From contig NZ_JAJGMW010000006.1 in assembly GCF_020782115.1 (NCBI RefSeq), forward strand, positions 1 to 64,000: DNA of 64,000 bases, given 5' to 3'. The translations under genes and the position numbers were made by a program. Position 1 is the first letter of the stretch. Every line of letters starts with the position of its first letter. Positions 27,166 to 36,025 of this stretch are shown in pieces. The notes under the pieces were generated by a model. It saw only the letters and a list, made by a program, of their open reading frames with translations, made no database searches and had not been told where the DNA came from. The DNA is from Leeuwenhoekiella parthenopeia (GTDB taxonomy: Bacteria; Bacteroidota; Bacteroidia; Flavobacteriales; Flavobacteriaceae).

Positions 27166-28233
27166 ATGATAACAACATTAAAACGAAGTTTGTTTTTACT
27201 CACCGGGCTGCTTATAGCCTCGTGCAGTGAGGAAGATGAAAAATTAAGTGTAGCTTCAGAAGAAGCTCCGCTGGTTGCTAATCTGGATATCAACCGGGTG
27301 GCATTAGACCAGACAAATCCCGGTAACCCTGCCGTTACCGTCAGCTGGTCTGAAGCGGTTTATTCTATGCCTACTCCCATAAAATATGTGATTCAGTTTG
27401 CCGCAAATCAGAATTTTGAAACTTCTGTAAACGCTACAACCACATCTTTAGAGGAGGCTACACTCTCTATGAGCGCGGTAAATAATGCCGTAAATGATCT
27501 GGGCTTTGTACCTTTTGAATGGCAACAGGCCTATATACGCGTACAGTCGTCAATAGGAACCCTTGATTCTGAAATTCAATATTCAGAGCCTATAGGAATT
27601 ATGGTGTACCCCTACTTCTCGTATCCTTATGATGATTACTATCTGGTAGGTGCTGCCACTGCGCCGGGATGGAGTAATGACAACAACAATCCGGTGCTTT
27701 TCAGAGATGCTTTTAATGAAAACCTATACCGGTACACGGGTAGATTCAATCAGGATTTCTTTAAAATTCTCGATCAGCGTGGATCCTGGGTGCCACAGTA
27801 TGGTGTTGAAGGCGGTAACCTTAAATTAAGACCTACCGAAGATCAGCCCGATCCTCCGTCAATAGAATCTACCAGAGCCGGATATCGTACGCTAACGGTT
27901 AACCTCGCAAACAACACCTTTTCCTTTAAAGAGGTAGAAAACGTTCCTGATGCCTTCAGCTCTGTTACCGTTACCGGAAACGCAGGCGGTGATGTTGCCT
28001 TAACGGCATTGGCCTTTGACCCGCATATCTGGTACGTGCGCTCTACTCCATTAGAAACCGGTTCGATTACCTTTTCAGCAAATGGAATGAGTTATGGTGG
28101 GGCGACTGAATTTTCGGGCGTTGCTGAAGTTGATGGCGGAAGCATTCCGGTGCCGGTAAAAGATGATTATGAAATCTGGTTTAATGATATCACCGGAGAA
28201 TATGTGATGATTCCTCTTAACTTTTCTAAATAA
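27166..28233 (+). CDS. SusE-like outer-membrane glycan-binding lipoprotein
   Basis: 355 aa. A lipoprotein signal ends LIASC (Cys 20). An Ig-like domain with NPGNPAVTVSWSEA (about residues 45-150) follows. The C-terminal half, from YYLVGAATAPGWSNDNNNPV, matches the SusE/SusF carbohydrate-binding repeats, with Trp/Tyr residues suited to stack on sugar rings. It shares clear paralogy with the next gene (VGAATAPGW in both). Role: surface starch/maltodextrin binding beside SusCD. It is 20 bp after susD. Confidence 0.88.
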   Translation: MITTLKRSLFLLTGLLIASCSEEDEKLSVASEEAPLVANLDINRVALDQTNPGNPAVTVSWSEAVYSMPTPIKYVIQFAANQNFETSVNATTTSLEEATLSMSAVNNAVNDLGFVPFEWQQAYIRVQSSIGTLDSEIQYSEPIGIMVYPYFSYPYDDYYLVGAATAPGWSNDNNNPVLFRDAFNENLYRYTGRFNQDFFKILDQRGSWVPQYGVEGGNLKLRPTEDQPDPPSIESTRAGYRTLTVNLANNTFSFKEVENVPDAFSSVTVTGNAGGDVALTALAFDPHIWYVRSTPLETGSITFSANGMSYGGATEFSGVAEVDGGSIPVPVKDDYEIWFNDITGEYVMIPLNFSK

Positions 28234-28238
28234 AAAGT

Positions 28239-29675
28239 ATGAAAACAGTTTTAAAATACAGCTTCCTTATAGCTTTCGCAGCAACCACATTTATGGCCTG
28301 TGATAATACGGAAGATCTGGTGCTTACAAAACCTGAAAGTACCTTTGAGATCAATGCCACAAACTTTGCAAATCTGGTATTGAATCCTTCTTTCCCGGAA
28401 AACCCTGCTGTAACCATCAGCTGGAATACTGCCGAAAATGCTGGTGCTACCTATGAGGTGGTTATGGCTACAGATGCCGAATTTTCAAATTCGGTAAGTC
28501 TAGGTACCACAGACCAATCAAACTTTACGATTAGCGTTTCGCAGCTAAACCAAATGCTTCTTGATGCAGGTTTAGAGCCCTACAAGCCAAGTCCGGTTTA
28601 TGTACGCATCAATAATGGTGGCGAAACGACTTCGTCCCTTACCTACAACATCACTCCTTATGCGGTAGAGGCTCCTGTAGTCACAAACCCTGAGGCTGAT
28701 GCCGTTGTTGTGTTAGATGGTGAAAATCCGGATGCGCAGGCTTTAAGTGTTACCTGGACCGATTTTTCACGGGAAGGAACCGAAGTTTCTGTAGTTTATG
28801 AATTGCAAATGGCTGCGGCCGGAAGCAATTTTGAAACTCCTGTTTCTGTAGGCCGTGTCACTAATGGCGGTGAGTATAATCTGTCTAATGTGCAATTGAA
28901 TAATCTGGCTTTAAGCTTAGGTGCTGAAGAAGCTGCAGATTTTGATTTGGAAATGCGTATTGTGGGTACAATCACTACAGATACGGGCGAAAATGTGCGT
29001 ACATCAGAAGTTGTGCCTTTTACGGTGACAACTTATGAATCCTTTACAGACTTATTTTTAGTAGGTGCTGCCACCGCTCCGGGCTGGGATAACAACAACA
29101 ATAATCCTGCAATTGTAAGACTTCCCGATAATAAAGACGCCTATCGCTTTACCGGTAAATTTAATGGCGATGCCTTTAAATTACTTGAAGTACGTGGTCA
29201 ATGGCAACCGCAATGGGGGTTGAATAACGGCAACTTTGCCAGTAGCGAGGCACTTGGGTTTGACCCTGATGTACTTAGTGTTTCTACTACAGGCTATTAC
29301 ACCTTGGATGTAAACACCAAGACCGGAACATACAGCATCACTCCATATGATGCCGGTGGAGCAACCACCTATGGCGCTATGGGTCTTATAGGTTCTGGAC
29401 GTACAGGTGATGATACCGGCTGGGGAGGTGATGACATCGATTTTACACAGTCCACTTTTGATCCGCACCTGTGGTATTTAAATAATATCACCCTGTTTGA
29501 CGGTCAGGTTAAAATACGTGCTAACAATGCCTGGGATGTAAGTTGGGGAGCTAACACCGCGGTAAGCGGCTTCGCGACTTCAAACAACGGTCCTAATATT
29601 CCGGTTTCTGCCGGCACTTATGATATTTGGTTTAGTGACCTTACAGGCGGCTATATTTTTATACCCAGAAACTAA
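28239..29675 (+). CDS. SusF/SusE-like outer-membrane glycan-binding lipoprotein
   Basis: 478 aa. A lipoprotein signal ends TFMAC (Cys 21). There are two Ig-like N-terminal domains (NPAVTISWNTAENAGATYE and LSVTWTDFSREGTE), then a starch-binding module starting LFLVGAATAPGWDNNNNNPA and a second module (DPHLWYLNNITLFDGQVKIR). The extra Ig domain makes it longer than its upstream paralogue. It is five bases downstream of the SusE-like gene and followed by a strong terminator, so it ends the susCDEF operon. Confidence 0.88.
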   Translation: MKTVLKYSFLIAFAATTFMACDNTEDLVLTKPESTFEINATNFANLVLNPSFPENPAVTISWNTAENAGATYEVVMATDAEFSNSVSLGTTDQSNFTISVSQLNQMLLDAGLEPYKPSPVYVRINNGGETTSSLTYNITPYAVEAPVVTNPEADAVVVLDGENPDAQALSVTWTDFSREGTEVSVVYELQMAAAGSNFETPVSVGRVTNGGEYNLSNVQLNNLALSLGAEEAADFDLEMRIVGTITTDTGENVRTSEVVPFTVTTYESFTDLFLVGAATAPGWDNNNNNPAIVRLPDNKDAYRFTGKFNGDAFKLLEVRGQWQPQWGLNNGNFASSEALGFDPDVLSVSTTGYYTLDVNTKTGTYSITPYDAGGATTYGAMGLIGSGRTGDDTGWGGDDIDFTQSTFDPHLWYLNNITLFDGQVKIRANNAWDVSWGANTAVSGFATSNNGPNIPVSAGTYDIWFSDLTGGYIFIPRN

Positions 29676-29689
29676 CAACCACTTCATAT

Positions 29690-29717
29690 AAAAGGCCGTC
29701 TCGTACGGCCTTTTTTT
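29690..29717 (+). terminator. Rho-independent terminator after susF
   Basis: The perfect stem AAAAGGCCGT / ACGGCCTTTT with a five-base loop is followed by seven T residues. It separates the susCDEF operon from the secreted GH13 gene only 16 bp downstream, so the latter is either read through or has its own, unseen promoter. Confidence 0.9.
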
Positions 29718-29733
29718 AGCTTAAAACCACACT

Positions 29734-32520
29734 ATGAAAACAAAACTACTCCTCTTCCTTTTAGGTTGTTTACCGCTGGGGTTACTGGCTCAGACGGTAA
29801 GTATAAGCCCTGATCCTTTTGCAGAAAATGAGCAGATTACGCTAACCGCTTCAAATATTCCGTGGACGGGAGGTGTGTATCTCTGGGCCTGGCATTTTGA
29901 TTCTACCGGAAAGCAAATCAACAATCCCGATGCAACGGGTACTAACTTCAACAATTCACCTGAAACAGCCCGTTTTACTGATAATGGGGATGGAACGTAT
30001 TCCTATACCCTAACACCTACCGAATTTTACGATACCACGGGAATAACCCGAATTGCCTATTTGGTAAAAAATCAGAATGGCTCCCAACAGGGAACAGATA
30101 TTTTTAAAAATGTAGGGGCATTTAATGTCAATCTAACCGCTCCTGCAAACACCACAACCAGTATTGAAGGAGGCACTTCATTCAGCATTACGGCTACCGC
30201 AGGGGTGACTGCAGATTTCAGGCTTCTGGCAAACGGCACAGCGATTAATACCCAAAATGCCACAACCTCCTACTCCTTTACAATAACGCCCAATATCAAT
30301 ACCGATTACCGGCTTGAAGTTACCCAGACCGGAACATCAAACCTTGTCATACGCAGTTTTCGAACCCTGGTAAAGCCTACACCTACCGCCGCAGCAGTAC
30401 CTGCCGGATTGAAAGATGGTTTTAACTTTGATCCTTCAAAACCCAATGAGGCCACGCTGGTCTTTTACGCCCCGGGCAAGGAGTTTATACACGTAAAAGG
30501 AAATTTCAACGGCAATGACTGGTCACTGGACAACACCTACCTCATGAACTATGATGCCGCTGCAAACCGCCATTGGATCAAACTCAATTTTGATTCGACT
30601 ACGCCGCAGGATTTGTTGTACCAATATGTAGTTGAATATGCGATTAGCGTAGCTGACCCCTACGCTACACTAATTCTCGATGAATTTAACGATCAATTTA
30701 TTGAGGCTTCGGTGTTCCCTGATATTCCGGCTTACCCGGTGGGTAAAACTTCTAATCCTGTTTCGTACATAGAACGCGATGAACCGGTATACGATTGGCA
30801 GATCACCGATTTTAAACCCACAAAACGCGAAGACCTGGTAATCTACGAGGTTCTATTACGAGATTTTGATGATGCGCATAGCTTTCAAAGCCTTATAGAT
30901 CGTCTTGATTATCTCGAAGATCTGGGAATCAACGCTATTGAGCTGATGCCGGTTCAGGAATTTGACGGTAATAACAGCTGGGGTTACAATCCCGCGTTTC
31001 ATATGGCCCTTGACAAGTATTACGGCACACGCAATGCTCTTAAAAGCCTCGTAGATGCTGCTCACGCCAAAGGTATTGCTGTGATAATTGACGTGGTTTA
31101 CAATCACGCCACCGGTCAAAACCCCTATTTCAGAATGTATAACACCAGTAATGGAGGTACGGGTGGCCAAGCCAGTGCAGACAGTCCGTTTTTTAACCAA
31201 ACAGCAACGCATTCCTTCAGTGTTTTTAATGACTTCAACCACAATAAAGAAGCGACCCGCAGTTATGTAAAGCGTACCGCTCAGTACTGGATTGAGGAAT
31301 TTAAAATTGACGGCTATCGCTGGGATTTAACCAAAGGATTTACCCAAAATTGTTCCGCTTCAGACGAAAGCTGTACCAATGCCTACCAGCAGGACCGTGT
31401 AGATGTGCTGAAGGCCTATGCCGATATGCAATGGGAAAAAGATGAAGATTTTATCATCATTTTTGAGCATCTGGGCGGCACAACCGAAGAAAAACAATGG
31501 GCCGATTACCGTTTGTCTGAGGGTAAAGGCATTATGCTTTGGAATAAACAAACTGACCCCTACAATCAATCTACAATGGGTTATTCTGAAAATTCAGGTG
31601 TAAGCGGTTCTTCCTATAAAAATAAGGGCTTTAGCAATCCTGCTGCGGTTACCTATATGGAAAGCCATGATGAAGAGCGACTGATGTATAAGAATTTAGC
31701 ATTCGGCAACAGCTCCGGAAGCTATACCGTTAGAGACGTAAATACTGCGCTTAAACGAATGGAAGCCGCAGGAGCGGTATTCTTTACTGTTCCGGGACCC
31801 AAGATGATCTGGCAATTTGGAGAGCTGGGTTATGACATCAGTATTTTCACCTGTGAAGACGGCAGTGTCCCCGGCAACGACAGTTGCAAACTGAGCCCTA
31901 AACCAGACGGATGGGATTATCTGGATAACGCACAACGCGTGACACTGCACGATAACTGGCAGCGTATGATTTTGCTTAAAAAGCGCCTTGCCATTTTTGA
32001 AACCTCAACCTTTAGTATTGAAGAACAGGCTTCAAACCTTACCAAAAAAGTGTATTTAAGTACTACTGCAGCAGGAGAAGGAGAGCCTAATTTTATTACC
32101 ATACTGGCAAATCTGAATGTTACAGCACAGTCTGTCGTCCCTAACTTTCAGGAAACAGGAATCTGGTACAATTTAATGACCAATGCAGAATATGAGGTCA
32201 CAAACACCACAAGCCCGATTACCCTGCAACCCGGGGAATATCGTATTTATGGCAATAAAACGGCAAACCTAAGTATTGCCGAACCTAAAGAGACTAACAA
32301 GCTCATGATTTACCCCAACCCTACCCACGGTAGTTTTTCACTTTCTCAGGGAGTAGATCGCGTACGCGTATTCAGTATTCAGGGAGTTCTTCTTAAAGAA
32401 GTGTCTTTCGAAAACTCAGCAGAGCAGCGAGTAGATGTTTCTAATCTACAAAGCGGCCTCTATCTTGTTGAGATGGAGCGCGATGGGGCAAAAATGACAT
32501 CGAAATTAATCGTAAATTAA
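29734..32520 (+). CDS. Secreted GH13 alpha-amylase-family enzyme with T9SS sorting domain
   Basis: 928 aa. A Sec signal ends GLLAQ (residue 20). There are two beta-rich N-terminal modules (residues 20-215), then a CBM48-like module (EATLVFYAPGKEFIHVKGNF). The GH13 barrel starts near residue 360 and carries VIIDVVYNHATG (region I), DGYRWDLTKGF (nucleophile Asp), IIFEHLGG (acid/base Glu) and MESHDEERL (third Asp). The last 80 residues (MIYPNPTHGSFSLSQGVDRV ... SGLYLVEM) are a type A sorting domain, so the enzyme should be exported by the type IX system to the cell surface or medium. It probably makes the first cuts in starch or glycogen. Confidence 0.94.
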   Translation: MKTKLLLFLLGCLPLGLLAQTVSISPDPFAENEQITLTASNIPWTGGVYLWAWHFDSTGKQINNPDATGTNFNNSPETARFTDNGDGTYSYTLTPTEFYDTTGITRIAYLVKNQNGSQQGTDIFKNVGAFNVNLTAPANTTTSIEGGTSFSITATAGVTADFRLLANGTAINTQNATTSYSFTITPNINTDYRLEVTQTGTSNLVIRSFRTLVKPTPTAAAVPAGLKDGFNFDPSKPNEATLVFYAPGKEFIHVKGNFNGNDWSLDNTYLMNYDAAANRHWIKLNFDSTTPQDLLYQYVVEYAISVADPYATLILDEFNDQFIEASVFPDIPAYPVGKTSNPVSYIERDEPVYDWQITDFKPTKREDLVIYEVLLRDFDDAHSFQSLIDRLDYLEDLGINAIELMPVQEFDGNNSWGYNPAFHMALDKYYGTRNALKSLVDAAHAKGIAVIIDVVYNHATGQNPYFRMYNTSNGGTGGQASADSPFFNQTATHSFSVFNDFNHNKEATRSYVKRTAQYWIEEFKIDGYRWDLTKGFTQNCSASDESCTNAYQQDRVDVLKAYADMQWEKDEDFIIIFEHLGGTTEEKQWADYRLSEGKGIMLWNKQTDPYNQSTMGYSENSGVSGSSYKNKGFSNPAAVTYMESHDEERLMYKNLAFGNSSGSYTVRDVNTALKRMEAAGAVFFTVPGPKMIWQFGELGYDISIFTCEDGSVPGNDSCKLSPKPDGWDYLDNAQRVTLHDNWQRMILLKKRLAIFETSTFSIEEQASNLTKKVYLSTTAAGEGEPNFITILANLNVTAQSVVPNFQETGIWYNLMTNAEYEVTNTTSPITLQPGEYRIYGNKTANLSIAEPKETNKLMIYPNPTHGSFSLSQGVDRVRVFSIQGVLLKEVSFENSAEQRVDVSNLQSGLYLVEMERDGAKMTSKLIVN

Positions 32521-32555
32521 AAATTAAACGATTTAGTAGCCTATTTAGATCAAAA

Positions 32556-32576
32556 AAAGGGGGGATTTCCCCCTTT
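32556..32576 (+). terminator. Rho-independent terminator after the secreted GH13 gene
   Basis: AAAGGGGGG / TCCCCCTTT with an ATT loop, 36 bp past the stop codon. The A-tract before and the TTTCCTC after fit a terminator; the T tail is short. Confidence 0.75.
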
Positions 32577-32677
32577 CCTCATGCTGACCTATTAGCTACT
32601 TTTACTTTGTATTAATGAAATAATTAATGCCATTTCTAATCTGACTAATAGGGGAGTTAGATTTTAAATGATTAATG

Positions 32678-32726
32678 ATTTAGGGGTGAAAGGCACTTTG
32701 CGAAAGCAAGGTGTTTTTCTTTTTTA
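32678..32726 (+). ncRNA. Candidate small-RNA 3' end, copy 1 of an identical pair
   Basis: The 49-bp sequence is repeated exactly at 32883-32931. It reads ATTTAGGGGTGAAAGGCAC and then a hairpin CACTTTGC-GAAA-GCAAGGTG (eight pairs including one G-T, GNRA-type GAAA tetraloop), ending with TTTTTCTTTTTT. This is a strong intrinsic terminator with a conserved 5' lead-in, as expected for the end of a small RNA. About 100 bp of AT-rich sequence precedes it. I cannot confirm a named Rfam family; a flavobacterial class such as Flavo-1 should be tested. Confidence 0.5.
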
Positions 32727-32882
32727 CACAAATCGTAAATTCAAACACCCACAATCTTAAAATTTTTATAGTTTTCTAGTATTGCGGGATTTACATATAA
32801 ATACCATAAAATTAATCGATTTAGTAGGAAATAGACCAAAATGATGTGAAGTTTATTTAATATATTTACAGCGTCATTGACA

Positions 32883-32931
32883 ATTTAGGGGTGAAAGGCA
32901 CTTTGCGAAAGCAAGGTGTTTTTCTTTTTTA
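32883..32931 (+). ncRNA. Candidate small-RNA 3' end, copy 2 of an identical pair
   Basis: Identical over 49 bp to 32678-32726, including the GAAA-capped hairpin and T tract. A TATATTTA box at about 32864, resembling the TAnnTTTG promoter element, lies roughly 20 bp upstream, so a very short transcript beginning near 32875 is possible. The region between the copies is otherwise not repeated. Confidence 0.5.
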
Positions 32932-33001
32932 GGGCAAATCGGTTTTAAAGCCTTAAGACACTTCTTCCCGGAAAAAAAATTACCCGGCAAATTCTTAACC
33001 T

Positions 33002-33220
33002 CTATTCGATCTGATCCTTTCCCGGTTTTGGAAATTCTAAATTGAACCGATCGCGTCTTACGAGAATGCGTTTTCTGAATATCAGAAAAATGAGATACCC
33101 AAACCAGCTAAAAATAGCCACAAGGGCAATCCAAAAAATCAAATCGCGTATGGATTTAAATTTTTTGTACCGTAATTCAAAGAGTAGCAGTACTACAAAT
33201 AAGATTCTAATATAAATCAA
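33002..33220 (-). CDS. Small two-helix membrane protein
   Basis: 72 aa with two hydrophobic segments (MIYIRILFVVLLLFEL and LIFWIALVAIFSWFGYLIFL) joined by a basic loop, then a charged tail. The second segment followed by FRKR resembles the PLDc_N-type membrane anchor seen in many short Bacteroidota proteins. The function is unknown. It is separated by 79 bp from the upstream secreted-protein gene. Confidence 0.55.
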   Translation of the reverse strand: MIYIRILFVVLLLFELRYKKFKSIRDLIFWIALVAIFSWFGYLIFLIFRKRILVRRDRFNLEFPKPGKDQIE

Positions 33221-33299
33221 ACCAGATTCAGACGTTTGGGATGTGAATCCTCAAAACTACAGATTTTAGGCGGGACTAAGACCCCGGAGGTTTTGTAAA

Positions 33300-34043
33300 T
33301 CAATCCCCTTTTTTGGAAGAAGATGCTTCAACAGGTTGCAGGGTGTTGAGCTTATTGATTTCCAAATTGTTTCTTTTCAAAGCTTCATCACCCAGGTTAA
33401 AGGCTATGTATTGCGGGGTGACTATCGTTTCTTCTGCATACATCTGCGTTTTGATGGTCGCAATAGATTGCAGCGCCACCGAAATTGAGGCCGGCGATAA
33501 ATCGGTCGTGGTAGGGATCAAATCATTGATCTTGGAAGAAGCAAGACCAATCACGCGCACTTCAAGCGAGCCGGTTATGTTTTTTGAATTGGCCACCAGA
33601 CTAAACGGGTTGGTAAGATTGATGCATGCCTTTCGGGTTTTGACCTTGGCAACCATACGCACCCCTACTCCTATCAATACCGATTTGGGTTTCCCATCCT
33701 CTTCGGATACCAAAGTCTGGGTTTGCGAAAAATCATAAATCACCTGATAAATTTCGTTTTTCGCAGAAATCCCAATTCCGCCAATGGTAAGGCCACCGTC
33801 CTTTTCAACCTGATACACGGTCACGTTTGAAACCAGATTGGGAAACGAAGATAACAACTCACTGTTATTGGGTATGGTAGACATAGGCCTTACTTCCTGA
33901 GTCAGGGTCTCTAAATTCATAAAATAAATATCCCCATCGTAATGCTGCGGTACGGCCAAAGCGATATAGTCTGTAGTAAAAAAGGTTTGTCCATAAATCT
34001 GACTCCAAAATGCCAGAAAAATTAAAGTATAAAAGCATTTCAT
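33300..34043 (-). CDS. Secreted protein, unknown function
   Basis: 247 aa with a Sec signal MKCFYTLIFLAFWSQIYGQ. The mature part is a mixed alpha/beta sequence with the blocks KSVLIGVGVRMVAKVKTRKACINL and GSLEVRVIGLASSKINDLIP. I do not recognise the family. It is probably periplasmic. It lies alone between a small membrane protein and the terminator of the tilS-DUF885 operon. Confidence 0.7.
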   Translation of the reverse strand: MKCFYTLIFLAFWSQIYGQTFFTTDYIALAVPQHYDGDIYFMNLETLTQEVRPMSTIPNNSELLSSFPNLVSNVTVYQVEKDGGLTIGGIGISAKNEIYQVIYDFSQTQTLVSEEDGKPKSVLIGVGVRMVAKVKTRKACINLTNPFSLVANSKNITGSLEVRVIGLASSKINDLIPTTTDLSPASISVALQSIATIKTQMYAEETIVTPQYIAFNLGDEALKRNNLEINKLNTLQPVEASSSKKGD

Positions 34044-34143
34044 AAGTCAAGTGGTTTTAAGGTTTAGGACTGCAAATCAATTCTTTACAAGTAACTGCCT
34101 TTTAACGAGTTACGCAAGGGGGTTTGAACTCTTTTTAAAGCAT

Positions 34144-34169
34144 AAAAAAAGCAGGTCAAAATGACCTGC
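34144..34169 (-). terminator. Rho-independent terminator of the tilS-dsbD-cocE-DUF885 operon
   Basis: Perfect 8-bp stem GCAGGTCA / TGACCTGC with AAA loop; on the minus strand it is followed by seven T residues. It lies 29 bp past the DUF885 stop codon. Confidence 0.9.
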
Positions 34170-34197
34170 TCCTAAACGTTTTAAAACGTATGGTTTT

Positions 34198-36024
34198 TTA
34201 TTCCTTTTTTTTCGTTCCGATATATTCGATCACCAGCTCTTCTAAAACCGAAAGCGGTACTGCCCCATTGGCCAACACCACTTCGTGGAATTCCCGAATA
34301 TCAAACTCCTCTCCCAGTTCATTTTCAGCTTTGGTACGCAGTTCGAGTATTTTATTCATCCCTACTTTGTACGCCGTGGCCTGACCGGGCATTACAATGT
34401 GACGCTCTACCATTTTAATGCAATCGCTCTCTGCATTTGGCGTGTTTTCTTTGTAATAGGCAATGCCTTCTTCACGGGTCCATTTTTTAGCATGAATGCC
34501 GGTATCGACTACCAGACGACAGGCCCGCCACAATTCCATCGCAAGACGTCCAAAATCGGAATACGGGTCGTCATACATCCTCATTTCTTTGGGTACATAC
34601 TCACAATACAAGCCCCATCCTTCTATATAAGCGGTATAACCGCCGAATTTCCGAAACTTGGGCAGACTGTCCAACTCCTGCGCGATGGCGAGCTGCATAT
34701 GATGCCCGGGGATTCCCTCGTGATAGGCCAATGCCTGCATTTGATATTTCGGCATTGCCTTGATATCATAAAGATTGGCATAGTAAATTCCGGGACGTGA
34801 ACCGTCTGGTGCAGGCGAATTGTAAAAAGCCTTACCGGCGCTCTTTTCTCTAAAAGGCTCAACCCGTTTTACGACAATATCTGCCTCAGGTTTTGTGATG
34901 AAAAGCTCATCAAGTCTTCCCCGCATCTGGTCTATGATGGCTGTTGCCTTTTGCATATAGGCTTCGCGACCGGCATCTGAATCTTCGTAGTAAAAGCGGT
35001 CGTCGTTACGCATAAACTCAAAAAACTCCTGCAAAGTACCCTCAAAACCGGTTTGCTCCATAATCGCCTTCATCTCGCCGTGAATACGCGCAACCTCATT
35101 AAGTCCCAGTTCGTGAATTTCTTCAGCAGTCATACTGGTCGTGGTAGCCCGGTTTAAAGCAATCTGGTAAAACTTGTCGCCTCGCGGAAATTTCCACGCG
35201 CCGTCATCTGTGGTCGCTCGTTGCTTTTGATTTTCTACAAAAGCAATAAGTTCGGTATATGCGGGCTGCAGGCTGTCTACCAATGCTGCAGTCACCTCCT
35301 GCATCAAACGTGCTTTTTCAGCATCTGCTATATCCAGTTTGTTGATTTTTGATTCAAAATCTGCCAAAAGCGGCATCTGATCTGAAGATTTTTCAAAAGG
35401 TCTTCCCTTCAACAGGTTGTTGCTGGCTTCAAGCACGTGATCCAGCACAAATTTGGGCGGTACAATGAGATTGCTCTCCCGTATGCCCAATTGATTGCGC
35501 AATTCGGTGAACAACGGTTTTACATTTTTAACGCGGCTGATGTAGGCTTCGGCGTCTGAGATGCTGTCGATGCGGTGTTTGTTGATCAGAAAAGCAGGAA
35601 TCTCAGCATGCAGACCGTACATCTGGTTTACCGGGTAATTGTAAAAACGATACTCATACTCATCAACAATCTGTTGCATATTGCGCTTGTAGAGTTTATA
35701 ACTCAAAGCGGTTGCCGAGTCTAAAGCTTCGGGATCTACCTCATTTTCCAGGTATTTCAGGCGCTCTTTGGCGCGATCGAGCTCTTCACTGGTTTGTTTT
35801 GACGAAATATCATCCCACTGGCCGTAATTGGTTTTCATCCCCAGATCTGTCTGCCATTGTGGGGATTGGGCAACATCGGCATCAAACTGGGCATCAAACC
35901 AGGCATTAAGCTCCCGGCTGTTTTGCGCGATAGTTTCCGGTGTGAGATTATTAGTCTGCTCGTTTTTGCAGGACGAAAAAATCAGGATAAAACTGAATAG
36001 TAAATAAAAAAAACAGTGTTTCAT
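34198..36024 (-). CDS. DUF885 metallopeptidase-like lipoprotein
   Basis: 608 aa. A lipoprotein signal ends IFSSC (Cys 19). The conserved segment AYHEGIPGHHMQLAIAQ is an HExxxH-like zinc site of the DUF885 family, and GWGLYCEYVPKEM downstream supplies the probable third Glu ligand, as in thermolysin-like clans. The Tyr-rich stretch GIYYANLYDIKAMPKYQM is also typical. Its partner upstream is another likely peptidase (CocE/S15 type), separated by one base, suggesting shared peptide breakdown in the periplasm. The substrate is unknown. Confidence 0.92.
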   Translation of the reverse strand: MKHCFFYLLFSFILIFSSCKNEQTNNLTPETIAQNSRELNAWFDAQFDADVAQSPQWQTDLGMKTNYGQWDDISSKQTSEELDRAKERLKYLENEVDPEALDSATALSYKLYKRNMQQIVDEYEYRFYNYPVNQMYGLHAEIPAFLINKHRIDSISDAEAYISRVKNVKPLFTELRNQLGIRESNLIVPPKFVLDHVLEASNNLLKGRPFEKSSDQMPLLADFESKINKLDIADAEKARLMQEVTAALVDSLQPAYTELIAFVENQKQRATTDDGAWKFPRGDKFYQIALNRATTTSMTAEEIHELGLNEVARIHGEMKAIMEQTGFEGTLQEFFEFMRNDDRFYYEDSDAGREAYMQKATAIIDQMRGRLDELFITKPEADIVVKRVEPFREKSAGKAFYNSPAPDGSRPGIYYANLYDIKAMPKYQMQALAYHEGIPGHHMQLAIAQELDSLPKFRKFGGYTAYIEGWGLYCEYVPKEMRMYDDPYSDFGRLAMELWRACRLVVDTGIHAKKWTREEGIAYYKENTPNAESDCIKMVERHIVMPGQATAYKVGMNKILELRTKAENELGEEFDIREFHEVVLANGAVPLSVLEELVIEYIGTKKKE

Positions 36025-36025
36025 T

